Source: Nemertoderma westbladi (Eukaryota > Xenacoelomorpha > Nemertodermatida > Nemertodermatidae). From it: 27,837 nt of DNA. The notes under the pieces were generated by a model. The model was not told where the DNA came from. It ran no database searches and saw only the letters and a program-made list of their open reading frames with translations. The position numbers and the translations under genes are program-made. The DNA lies in NCBI GenBank assembly GCA_032718475.1, contig JAUCBJ010003588.1:1-27837 (forward strand). Reading direction: 5' to 3'. Shown here in pieces: positions 1 through 9,045 of the stretch; position 1 is the stretch's first letter; each line of letters opens with the position of its first letter.

Positions 1-379
1 ATAGGTGGAGTGAACGGGAACACTCCAAAGGGCGCCAACAAGGGTATCAACCAATCAGAGGGGGGAAAGGCATCGATTAGGTAGAGTAACAAGGCCAACC
101 GTGCAGTATAGCCACTTGGCAGTAATATTACCAATTCAGTTATCTCAGTGCAATACCGGTGCTAGTTAGGTTATTACATAGTTTTAGATAGGGAAGGACC
201 GGGACTTTAGTTACCGTATCCCGCCTTCCGTATACGACAACATTATCTCATACTATATCTATATCTATATCCACATGTTATATTATATACGACAAACAAC
301 ATCAGAACTCGTTTCACTCTTTATACACGGCGGGGACGCGTGAACTAAAACCGGATAAACCGGGATCCCTCTTGGATCC
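1..379. other. Non-repetitive flank, no gene seen
   Basis: I see no coding potential, RNA gene or clear repeat here beyond short TATATC microsatellite-like runs near 250-290. Confidence 0.5.
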
Positions 380-655
380 CGTCACAGAGAGTACACACAG
401 AGGAGAGTAGGAGAGTACACACAGAGGAGAGTAGGAGAGTACACACAGAGGAGAGTAGGAGAGTACACACAGAGGAAAGTAGGAGAGTACACACAGAGGA
501 AAGTAGGAGAGTACACACAGAGGAGAGTAGGAGAGTACACACAGAGGAGAGTACACACAGAGGAGAGTAGGAGAGTACATACAGAGGAGAGTAGGACACA
601 CAGAGGAGAGTAGGAGAGTACACACAGAGGAGAGTAGGAGAGTATACACAGAGGA
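380..655. repeat. 24-bp minisatellite, about 11 copies
   Basis: Tandem array whose unit combines GAGAGTACACACAGAG with GAGAGTAG (24 bp). Some units are shortened by loss of the GAGAGTAG part (near 550 and 595). It borders the next satellite directly at about 656. The open frames on the minus strand (repeated LLLSSVCT/SPLCVLSY peptides) are a by-product of the repeat, not genes. Confidence 0.9.
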
Positions 656-1650
656 GCCCCTTTGACTCATTTTGTTCCCCTTTGACTCATTTTGTTCACC
701 TTTGTCTCATTTTGTTCCCCTTTGACTCGTTTTGTTCCCCTTTGACTACTTTTGTTCCCCTTTCACTCGTTTTGTTCCCCTTTGACTCATTTCGTTCCCC
801 TTTGACTCATTTCGTTCCCCTTTGACTCGTTTTCTTCCCCTGTGACTCATTTTGTTCCCCTTTGACTCGTTTTGTTCCCCTTTGACTCGTTTTGTTCCCC
901 TTTGATTCATTTTGTCCCCCTTTGACTCATTTCGTTCCCCTTTGACTCGTTTTGTTCCCCTTTGACTCATTTTGTTCCCCTTTGACTCGTTTTGTTCCCC
1001 TTTGACTCGTTTTGTTCCCCTTTGACTCATTTTGTTCCCCTTTGACTCATTTTGTTCCCCTTTGACTCGTTTTGTTCCCCTTTGACTCGTTCTGTTCCCC
1101 TAGACTCATTTTGTTCCCCTTTGACTCGTTTCGTTCCCCTTTAACTCGTTTTGTTCCCCTTTGACTCATTTCGTTCCCCTTTAACCCGTTTTGTTCCCCT
1201 TTGACTCGTTTTGTTCCCCTTTGACTCGTTCTGTTCCCCTAGACTCATTTTGTTCACCTTTGTCTCATTTTGTTCCCCTTTGACTCGTTTTGTTCCCCTT
1301 TGACTCATTTTGTTCCCCTTTGACTCATTTTGTTCCCCTAGACTCATTTTGTTCACCTTTGTCTCATTTTGTTCCCCTTTGACCCGTTTTGTTCCCCTTT
1401 GACTCGTTTTGTTCCCCTTTGACTCGTTCTGTTCCCCTAGACTCATTTTGTTCACCTTTGTCTCATTTTGTTCCCCTTTGACTCGTTATGTTCCCCTTTG
1501 ACTCATTTCGTTCCCCTTTAACTCGTTTTGTTCCCCTTTGACTCATTTTGTTCCCCTTTGACTCGTTTTGTTCCCCTTTGACTCGTTTTGTTCCCCTTTG
1601 ACTCATTTTGTTCACCTTTGTCTCATTTTGTTCCCCTTTGACTCGTACCC
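656..1650. repeat. 20-bp satellite, about 50 copies, many with TGACTCA
   Basis: Head-to-tail 20-bp units of the form CCCCTTTGACTCATTTTGTT, with two main variants (ACTCAT and ACTCGT). Rarer variants are TAGACTCAT (one base short), TTCACC and TTTGTCTCAT. From about 1236 to 1460 the rare variants recur in a fixed order about every 99 bp, a small higher-order repeat. The minus-strand open frames of Lys/Arg/Glu-rich peptides (SQRGTKRVKGEQNESKG) are translation of the repeat in a 20-residue cycle and should not be called genes. Confidence 0.93.
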
Positions 1651-1780
1651 CATTGGCCGTTATACCCATTGACCTAAATCGCTATATCGCCTCAGCAGGG
1701 TGCAAAATCATGCAAATTTTTAACGCTCATATCTCAGCAAATTTTCAGCAGATTCTGTTACATAATTGGAATCCGTGCAC
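1651..1780. other. Short single-copy spacer, no gene seen
   Basis: No repeat or conserved coding frame is recognisable. The plus-strand ORF over 1608-1892 begins inside the 20-bp satellite and runs through a retroelement tail, so it is not a gene. Confidence 0.5.
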
Positions 1781-1794
1781 AACCAGCTTTATAG

Positions 1795-1857
1795 TACTAC
1801 TACTAGTATCGGCATGCTGCATTGCAGCTGCATTTATAAGAATGCTGTGCCGGCTGT
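1795..1857 (-). mobile_element. 63-bp RTE-like LINE 3'-tail insertion with target-site duplication
   Basis: The insert matches the 3' end of the RTE-like fragments at 7241 and 12208: a (TAG)n tail on the minus strand followed by the shared TGCTGCATTGCAGCTGCAT stretch and the end of the coding region. It is flanked by identical 13-bp direct repeats (ACCAGCTTTATAG at 1782-1794 and 1858-1870), the hallmark of target-primed reverse transcription. It is an extremely 5'-truncated copy of no coding value. Confidence 0.85.
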
Positions 1858-1870
1858 ACCAGCTTTATAG

Positions 1871-2440
1871 CAGTACAAACAATTCACTATAAGGTTGAAG
1901 AATAACTGCGGTATAACTGGTGCGATTTCGACGGAGACACTATTTTCAATCGCTTGTAGCTAAAGATGGATTAACCAGTAAGGAGGAGGGAGGTGAAACT
2001 ATCTCTACTTCAAATTTCAGGCAATCTCATTAAGATTTGTAGAAATATTAGAGGGGGGGGGGGGGGGGGGGGGGGTTAGGTGACGCTGAATACGTCACCA
2101 TATTCTGGGACATCTCACGCGCACCCTCACCCCAACCGAACCCAAACCAACCCCCCCCACATTCATCAGTGTAGATAAGTGTGTTACACATTATTTCGAG
2201 AGTTACTACAGTATATGTATGATTGGTCTACTGTTGGATGGTCTTGAAGGGCCTCATATAATGCTTTACAGCATTTAAAGGGGGGGGGGGGGGGGGTATA
2301 CCCCCCCATGAACCTTTTTTTAAATGGCTGTCAATTAGTGTTAAATGATAATATTGCTATTTTCTCATGGTCAACCACTGTATGGAAGGCCAAATAGCCT
2401 TTATAGTAAAATTTGAAAATTTTATGGCCTCCCCTAGCGG
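1871..2440. other. Single-copy flank with two long G tracts
   Basis: No gene seen. It contains a run of about 23 G (2053-2075) and a run of 17 G, TATA, then 7 C (2280-2307), which can form a G/C hairpin. Tract lengths may be unreliable from sequencing. Confidence 0.6.
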
Positions 2441-2830
2441 CTGGCGGCGGAATTAAAGATTTCACTAAAATTGCTACTAGTCCCTCAATTTTGGTCCCAA
2501 ATTTCTTCAAACAAACTTTTTTGGACTCAGCGTGATCGACTCTACAAAAGTTATCTTATAGAATTTTTAATTAGCCAATTTTATTTTAATTAATTAATTT
2601 AATTAATTAATTATCATATTTTTAATTAAAATTGGTTAATTAGAAAAAATGGTAATATTTATCAAAATTCCATAAGATAACTTTTAAAGAGCTTCCAAAA
2701 CTCGTACGAATGAGCCATAAACGAAGAAAATTGGTTAAAAAATTACGGAGGAGTAGTAATTTGAAAATGAAAAATGTTATTCCGATAAAATGCCCTTCAA
2801 AGTTTAAACCGTCCCGCCAAAAGTGGATGT
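2440..2830. repeat. Imperfect fold-back (inverted-repeat) element
   Basis: Two arms face each other around an AT-rich centre of TTAATTAA repeats. Best-matched parts are AAAAGTTATCTTATAGAATT (2545-2564) against AATTCCATAAGATAACTTTT (2666-2685), and TTAGCCAATTTTA (2570-2582) against TAAAATTGGTTAA (2626-2638). Weaker similarity extends outward to GGCGG near 2446 and CCGCC near 2816. It resembles a MITE or fold-back remnant. No target-site duplication could be fixed, so the borders are approximate. Confidence 0.5.
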
Positions 2831-2988
2831 CTTTGTTCTGGTTGATTAATTATTTCTGGCACGAATGATGCACACCAACGAGCTAAAATTTTTATTACGG
2901 GGGCTTTTGGGGTCGCTGATTCCATTTCCGATTTTTTTTTCCGATTTCCGATCCCATTTGTCAGTTTCAATGTTTGGTGGAATCTAGT

Positions 2989-3050
2989 CTGTCCGTATGT
3001 CTGTCGGTCTTCTGTCTTTCTTACAATTTGACGGACAGACCGACATACGG
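2989..3050. repeat. Short inverted repeat
   Basis: CCGTATGTCTGTCGGTCT on the left arm (from about 2991) is matched by AGACCGACATACGG on the right (3037-3050), with one small internal insertion, giving a stem with a loop of about 20 nt. It is downstream of the LRR gene; function unknown. Confidence 0.55.
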
Positions 3051-3170
3051 AAAAACAGTTAAAACTCGAGAACTAAAGCAGGTCTCACTAAGCGGTTTTC
3101 AGATTTGTAATCCTCATTAAATTCTGCTCTAGGCGAAATAAAGAAACAAGAATTTCAAAATTTGAGCAAA

Positions 3171-3196
3171 GGGGGGGGGGGTATCCCCCCCCCCCC
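3171..3196. repeat. Poly-G/poly-C hairpin beyond the LRR gene poly(A) signals
   Basis: Eleven G, TAT, then twelve C form an almost perfect stem. It lies about 40 nt past the last AATAAA in the direction of transcription. A similar G17-TATA-C7 structure is at 2280-2307. Confidence 0.6.
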
Positions 3197-3236
3197 TTAA
3201 TTGATGTAAATTAGTTAAGAGTTAACCGGCATTACA

Positions 3237-3264
3237 TTTATTTTACTACAATAATTTATTTATT
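3237..3264 (-). promoter_or_regulatory. Candidate poly(A) signals of the LRR gene
   Basis: On the minus strand, two overlapping AATAAA hexamers (3264-3255) lie about 70 nt after the TAA stop, with another at 3242-3237. Spacing suits a short 3' UTR. AT-rich DNA gives such hexamers by chance, so transcript data are needed to place the cleavage site. Confidence 0.5.
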
Positions 3265-3333
3265 TCTTAATATTTTTTTACTTCCATACATATTAATACC
3301 GGTAACGTCCAGATTCATTAACATATTTATCGA

Positions 3334-3487
3334 TTATTTGCCTGTATATTTATATTGTTTTTCGTTTTTCACTCTGTTTAATCTCGGAGTTTTACCATAA
3401 ATCCTCAGAGCTTCCTGCCTCTCATTGGCTGTTACCATGGTGTCGTCTAGCGCCTTTAGCTTTGGAAACTGACTGATTACATAATGT
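3334..3487 (-). CDS. Exon 3 (terminal coding exon) of the small LRR protein, residues 131-181
   Basis: Terminal exon, too short for routine ORF calling. The acceptor is TTTGTTTATAG (AG at 3489-3488). The first base A completes the Arg codon begun in exon 2 (AG+A), giving DYR-HYVISQFPKLKALDD, a typical LRR C-cap (YRxYVIxxxPxLxxLD). It continues with a charged segment (TANERQEALRIYG) and a Lys-rich tail (NEKQYKYTGK), then TAA at 3336-3334. Exons 1-3 sum to 546 nt, i.e. 181 codons plus stop with no frame break, so the gene appears intact. It lies 13.2 kb from exon 2, on the far side of the 32-bp satellite. AATAAA hexamers follow within about 100 nt. Exon structure is seen directly; transcription is inferred. 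Confidence 0.85.
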
Positions 3488-3499
3488 CTATAAACAAAT

Positions 3500-4289
3500 T
3501 ATAATTAAGAACAAAAAATTATATTGTTTTAAATATTACTAGTTAACGAGATTTTAAAAAAGCAATTAACTTATTTTTTATTAGGTTTATTTACTATATT
3601 AGTAAATTTAAAGCTTAAGTTGGATAATTACAGCCATAGATGACTTACTCAATTCGCTATCTTTTTACGGTTACCATTAAAAATACATTGGTACAGGAGT
3701 TGTGCCGGTGGCAATGGAGTTGTGCCGGTGGCACTGGAGTTGTGCCGGTGCCACACTTTTCAACCGTCAACCGGGTGCCTGGTCAATTTTCGTTTTTGTA
3801 TCAAATATGCTACACCATGTGGAAAGCCTTTCCTAAATTTGTAGCAAATAAGCTACTGTTTATATTTTATCTCATAGTTTTTCTAAAGTTACAACGAAAA
3901 GAAAAGATACATAATACATTTTGGTGTGCTTCGTAGCATAAAGCAGCGGCTTTATCATCAACAATAATTACTCCATGGTTTATTGGGTTAAAAATTCATA
4001 GATTGACACCCCGATAATGATATTTACATCCTTTTGAACACCTACCGGGATTTAATGTTGTTAATGTCAATTCAAGGTCCATTTCTAAGTTGACCCTCTT
4101 TGAGCCTGGCCTGGCATAATGAACCCAGTGAATTATTCTAGTTGAGTAGAGAGCCCAGAGTGGAGTAGGCCTACACAAAAGTGGAAAATATTGCATCTAG
4201 TTCCACCTCTATTAGTGTACACTAGGTGGCTTTGTAATTTTTTCGCTTTATAGAGTTGTAGTATATGTGCAACAACATGTTGTGATACC
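3500..4289. other. AT-rich distal part of intron 2 with a 3-copy 20-bp repeat
   Basis: Mostly AT-rich sequence without coding signal. At about 3698-3755 a 20-bp unit (GAGTTGTGCCGGTGGCAATG) occurs three times with small changes. The 98-residue plus-strand ORF over this region shows no recognisable domain and lies antisense inside an intron, so I do not call it a gene. Confidence 0.5.
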
Positions 4290-7239
4290 TGTTTGCCTGC
4301 CGTGATGCGGTGGTGGGCGGCTGTTTGCCTGCCGTGATGCGGTGGTGGACGGCTGTTTGCCTGCCGTGATGCGGTGGTGGACGGCTGTTTGGCTGCCGTG
4401 ATGCGGTGGTGGGCGGCTGTTTGCTTGCCGTGATGCGGTGGTGGGCGGCTGTTTGCCTGTCGTGATGCGGTGGTGGACGGCTGTTTGCCTGCCGTGATGC
4501 GGTGGTGGATGGCTGTTTGCCTGCCGTGATGCAGTGGTGGGCGGCTGTTTGCCTGCCGTGATGCGGTGGTGGGCGGCTGTTTGACTGCCGTGATGCGGTT
4601 GTGGACGGCTGCTTGCCTGCCGTGATGCGGTGGTGGACGGCTGTTTGCCTGCCGTGATGCGGTGGTGGACGGCTGTTTGCCTGCCGTGATGCGGTGGTGG
4701 GCGGCTGTTTGCCTGCCGTGATGCGGTGGTGGACGGCTGTTTGCATGCCGTGATGCGGTGGTGGACGGCTGCTTGCCTGCCGTGATGCGGTGGTGGACGG
4801 CTGTTTGCCTGCCGTGATGCGGTGGTGGACGGCTGTTTGCCTGCCGTGATGCGGTGGTGGACGGCTGTTTGCCTGCCGTGATGCGGTGGTGGGCGGCTGT
4901 TTGCCTGCCGTGATGCGGTGGTGGACGGCTGTTTGCATGCCGTGATGCGGTGGTGGACGGCTGCTTGCCTGCCGTGATGCGGTGGTGGACGGCTGTTTGC
5001 CTGCCGTGATGCGGTGGTGGACGGCTGTTTGCCTGCCGTGATGCGGTGGTGGACGGCTGTTTGCCTGCCGTGATGCGGTGGTGGACGGCTGTTTGCCTGC
5101 CGTGATGCGGTGGTGGACGGCTGTTTGCCTGCCGTGATGCGGTGGTGGACGGCTGTTTGGCTGCCGTGATGCGGTGGTGGACGGCTGTTTGCCTGCCGTG
5201 ATGCGGTGGTGGCGGCTGTTTGCCTGCCGTGATGCGGTGGTGGGCGGCTGTTTGACTGCCGTGATGTGGTTGTGGACGGCTGCTTGCCTGCCGTGATGCG
5301 GTGGTGGACGGCTGCTTGCCTGCCGTGATGCGGTGGTGGACGGCTGTTTGCCTGCCGTGATGCGGTGGTGGGCGGCTGTTTGCCTGTCGTGATGCGGTGG
5401 TGGACGGCTGTTTGCCTGCCGTGATGCGGTGGTAGACGGCTGTTTGGCTGCCGTGATGCGGTGGTGGACGGCTGTTTGCCTGCCGTGATGCGGTGGTGGA
5501 CGGCTGTTTGCCTGCCGTGATGCGGTGGTGGGCGGCTGTTTGCTTGCCGTGATGCGGTGGTGGGCGGCTGTTTGCCTGTCGTGATGCGGTGGTGGACGGC
5601 TGTTTGCCTGCCGTGATGCGGTGGTGGACGGCTGTTTGCCTGCCGTGATGTGGTGGTGGAAGGCTGTTTGGCTGCCGTGATGCGGTGGTGGACGGCTGTT
5701 TGCCTGCCGTGATGCGGTGGTGGACGGCTGTTTGCCTGCCGTGATGCGGTGGTGGGCGGCTGTTTGACTGCTGTGATGCGGTTGTGGACGGCTGCTTGCC
5801 TGCCGTGATGCGGTGGTGGACGGCTGCTTGCCTGCCGTGATGCGGTGGTGGACGGCTGTTTGCCTGCCGTGATGCGGTGGTGGACGGCTGTTTGCCTGCC
5901 GTGATGCGGTGGTGGGCGGCTGTTTGACTGCCGTGATGCGGTTGTGGACGGCTGCTTGCCTGCCGTGATGCAGTGGTGGACGGCTGTTTGCCTGCCGTGA
6001 TGCGGTGGTGGACGGCTGTTTGCCTGCCGTGATGCGGTGGTGGGCGGCTGTTTGCCTGCCGTGATGCGGTGGTGGACGGCTGTTTGCCTGCCGTGATGCG
6101 GTGGAGGGCGGCTGTTTGCCTGTCGTGATGCGGTGGTGGGCGGCTGTTTGCCTGCCGTGATGCGGGGGTGGACGGCTGCTTGCCTGCCGTGATGCGGTGG
6201 TGGACGGCTGTTTGCCTGCCGTGATGCGGTGGTGGGCGGCTGTTTGCCTGCCGTGATGCGGTGGTGGACGGCTGTTTGCCTGCCGTGATGCGGTGGTGGA
6301 CGGTTGTTTGCCTGCCGTGATGCGGTGGTGGGCGGCTGATTGCCTGCCGTGATGCGGTGGTGGACGGCTGTTTGCCTGCCGTGATGCGGTGGTGGACGGC
6401 TGTTTGCCTGCCGTGATGCGGTGGTGGGCGGCTGTTTGCCTGTCGTGATGCGGTGGTGGACGGCTGTTTGCCTGCCGTGATGCGGTGGTGGACGGCTGTT
6501 TGCCTGCCGTGATGCGGTGGTGGACGGCTGTTTGGCTGCCGTGATGCGGTGGTGGACGGCTGTTTGCCTGCCGTGATGCGGTGGTGGACGGCTGCTTGCC
6601 TGCCGTGATGCGGTGGTGGACGGCTGTTTGCCTGCCGTGATGCGGTGGTGGACGGCTGTTTGCCTGCCGTGATGCGGTGGTGGGCGGCTGTTTGACTGCC
6701 GTGATGCGGTTGTGGACGGCTGCTTGCCTGCCGTGATGCGGTGGTGGACGGCTGTTTGCCTGCCGTGATGCGGTGGTGGACGGCTGTTTGCCTGCCGTGA
6801 TGAGGTGGTGGGCAGCTGTTTGCCTGCCGTGATACGGTGGTGGATGGCTGTTGCCTGCCGTGATGCGGTGGTGGGCGGCTGTTTGCCTGTCGTGATGCGG
6901 TGGTGGGCGGCTGTTTGCCTGCCGTGATGCGGGGGTGGACGACTGCTTGCCTGCCGTGATGCGGTGGTGGACGGCTGTTTGCCTGCCGTGATGCGGTGGT
7001 GGGCGGCTGTTTGCCTGCCGTGATGCGGTGGTGGACGGCTGCTTGCCAACCGTGATGCGGTGGTGGACGGTTGTTTGCCTGCCGTGATGCGGTGTTGGAC
7101 GGCTGTTTGCCTGCCGTGATGCGGTGGTGGGCGGCTGTTTGCTTGCCGTGATGCGGTGGTGGGCGGCTGTTTGCCTGCCATGATGCGGTGGTGGGCGGCT
7201 GTTTGACTGCCGTGATGCGGTTGTGGACAGCTGCTTGCC
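4290..7239. repeat. 32-bp GC-rich satellite, block 1, about 92 copies
   Basis: Tandem 32-bp monomers made of GCCTGCCGTGATGCGG followed by TGGTGGACGGCTGTTT (plus strand). Common variants are GGGCGG for GGACGG, GGTTGTGG for GGTGGTGG, GCTTGCC for TTTGCC, and TTTGACTGCC. Variants recur in groups, indicating higher-order repeats. The minus strand has no stop codon in the monomer in any frame; because 32 is not a multiple of 3, all three frames stay open and give roughly 1,000-residue His/Pro/Thr-rich ORFs with a 32-residue cycle. These lie within an intron and overlap each other, so they are not annotated as proteins. Confidence 0.95.
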
Positions 7240-7240
7240 T

Positions 7241-8310
7241 ACTACTACTACTACTAGGATCGGCATGCTGCATTGCAGCTGCATTTTTAAGAATGCTGTG
7301 CCGGCTTGTCAACAAAGTTGCACCGCCACAACTCCCTATCACCCATGACATTTGCTAGATCATCCGCATCTTTAAGGCCAGTGTCCTTTAAGATGCGTCT
7401 CAAGAAAGTCATGGGCTTTCCACCATGCTTATTCACGCCATGAGGCTGCCAAAGTACAAGATTATGCACTGGCTGGTCCTCACGGCGAAAGCAATGTCCT
7501 GCAAAGCGGAGGCGATTTTGTTCTAGTGTCAAGCTTGGGGGAACCAATGAGACACCTCCAATGTTATATAGTGTCTGGTTGGAGATGTGTGCATTGTACT
7601 TGACACAATGTACCCGGCGTAGCATTCTTGTGAATGTGCCATCCAGAGATTTGGTGTCCTCAGCAGTTAGAGCCCAGCATGGACTCCCGTAGAGGAGTAC
7701 TGGAACTACTGCTGCTCTAAATAATCGGACCTTAAGTTTCCGATTAATTCTAGGTGACTTCCAAATCCTGGAAAGCCTATTCAAGGCTGCCCATGCCATT
7801 CCCTTACGTATTCGAAGGTCCTCACCTGACTTCTGGATCCATGATCCCAGGTAACAGAAGTCGTCCACATGCTCAAGCATACCATCCTTTGAGCTTATGC
7901 TCATCCGATCAGAGACTTGCTGAGGACTTTCAAAGTTAACTGTCAGAATTTTGGTCTTTCTGGAGTTAATAAAAAGACCAACACTAGAAGCAGCATGTTC
8001 TAATGAGCTGAGGAGCCGCTGGGCTCCCTCTAATGATTCTGAGAGTACTCCTAAGTCATCAGCAAAGTCTAGATCAGTTAGGTACTTGGCAGGATTTCCT
8101 CGACTTCTGGAGCCAGTAGGTGGAGTTATCATCACCCCATCATCATTATGATGATCTAAGGACATGCGTAGAACATAGTCAACCACAATATTGAACAAGA
8201 ATGGTGCAAGTGTGTCTCCTTGGAGGACGCCCCATAACACTTCAAATGGTTCTGTGTCACCGTCAACAGTAGACACAAATGTTGTCGAACCATCGTATAC
8301 TGATCTGATT
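7241..8310 (-). mobile_element. RTE-like LINE, 5'-truncated 1,070-bp fragment (copy A)
   Basis: Minus-strand fragment inserted in the 32-bp satellite. The 3' end carries a (TAG)5 tail; the 5' end is cut inside the reverse transcriptase. Flanking 11-bp copies of GCTGCTTGCCT (7230-7240 and 8311-8321) fit a target-site duplication, although the satellite itself also carries this string. Coding content is described in the matching pseudogene entry. Copy B is the same length with the same ends 4,967 bp away. Confidence 0.9.
7287..8310 (-). pseudogene. RTE-like reverse transcriptase C-terminal part (copy A)
   Basis: About 340 residues of a LINE reverse transcriptase, reading from IRSVYDGSTTF through the palm motif GVLQGDTLAPFLF, the catalytic DFADD box, a thumb region (YLGSWI, SRIWKSPRI), the C-terminal KVRLFRAAVVPVLLYGSPCW and RLRFAGHCFRREDQP, to a stop at 7287. 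These motifs are typical of the RTE/BovB-like group of APE-type LINEs; clade assignment is from motif memory. The endonuclease and the N-terminal part of the polymerase are missing, and the frame reads upstream into satellite. What remains is not interrupted by stops or frameshifts, so the fragment is young. It cannot be autonomous. Confidence 0.85.
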
Positions 8311-9045
8311 GCTGCTTGCCTGCCGTGATGCGGTGGTGGACGGCTGCTTGCCTGCCGTGATGCGGTGGTGGACGGCTGTTTGCCTGCCGTGATGCGGTGG
8401 TGGACGGTTGTTTGCCTGCCATGATGCGGTGGTGGGCGGCTGTTTGACTGCCGTGATGCGGTTGTGGACGGCTGCTTGCCTGCCGTGATGCGGTGGTGGA
8501 TGGCTGTTTGCCTGCCGTGATGCGGTGGTGGATGGCTGTTTGCCTGCCGTGATGCAGTGTTGGACGGCTGTTTGCCTGCCGTGATGCGGTGGTGGGCGGC
8601 TGTTTTATTGCCGTGATGCGGTGGTGGGCGGCTGGTTGCCTGCCGTGATGCGGTGGTGGACGGCTGTTTGCCTGCCGTGATGCGGTGGTGGACGGCTGTT
8701 TGCCTGCCGTGATGCGGTGGTGGGCGGCTGTTTGCCTGTCGTGATGCGGTGGTGGGTGGCTGTTTGCCTGCCATGATGCGGAGGTGGATGGCTGCTTGCC
8801 TGCCGTGATGCGGTGGTGGACGGCTGTTTGCCTGCCGTGATGCGGCGGTGGGCGCTGTTTGCCTGCCGTGATGCGGTGGTGGAAGGCTGCTTGCCAACCG
8901 TGATGCGGTGGTGGACGGTTGTTTGCCTGCCGTGATGCGGTGTTGGACGGCTGTTTGCCTGCCGTGATGCGGTGGTGGGCGGCTGTTTGCCTGCCGTGAT
9001 GCGGTGGTGGACGGCTGTTTGCCTGCCGTGATGCGGTGGTGGGCG
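8311..9045. repeat. 32-bp satellite, block 2, about 23 copies
   Basis: Same monomer family as at 4290. The first about 150 bp are nearly identical to the start of the block at 13278, showing that satellite and adjoining RTE fragment were duplicated together. The block ends abruptly at the LINE junction (GGGCG then ACACC). Confidence 0.94.

Noticed and set aside
345-1669. Ser/Leu/Cys-rich and Lys/Arg/Glu-rich minus-strand ORFs
   Set aside because: Direct translation of the 24-bp and 20-bp tandem repeats.
3640-3936. 98-residue plus-strand ORF
   Set aside because: No recognisable domain, contains a short tandem repeat, antisense within an intron.
4133-7351. Three overlapping minus-strand ORFs of 977-1,072 residues, and similar ones at 8156-9084, 11141-12318 and 13123-16405
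   Set aside because: They are the 32-bp satellite read in three frames with a 32-residue cycle, located inside an intron and overlapping one another. No domain or selection signal is visible.
7754-8151. Plus-strand ORFs antisense to the RTE fragments (also 12721-13118) and to LINE ORF2 (9901-10095, 10802-11074, 17756-17950, 18657-18929, 19079-19940)
   Set aside because: Shadow frames opposite retroelement coding sequence, repeated identically in each duplicate.
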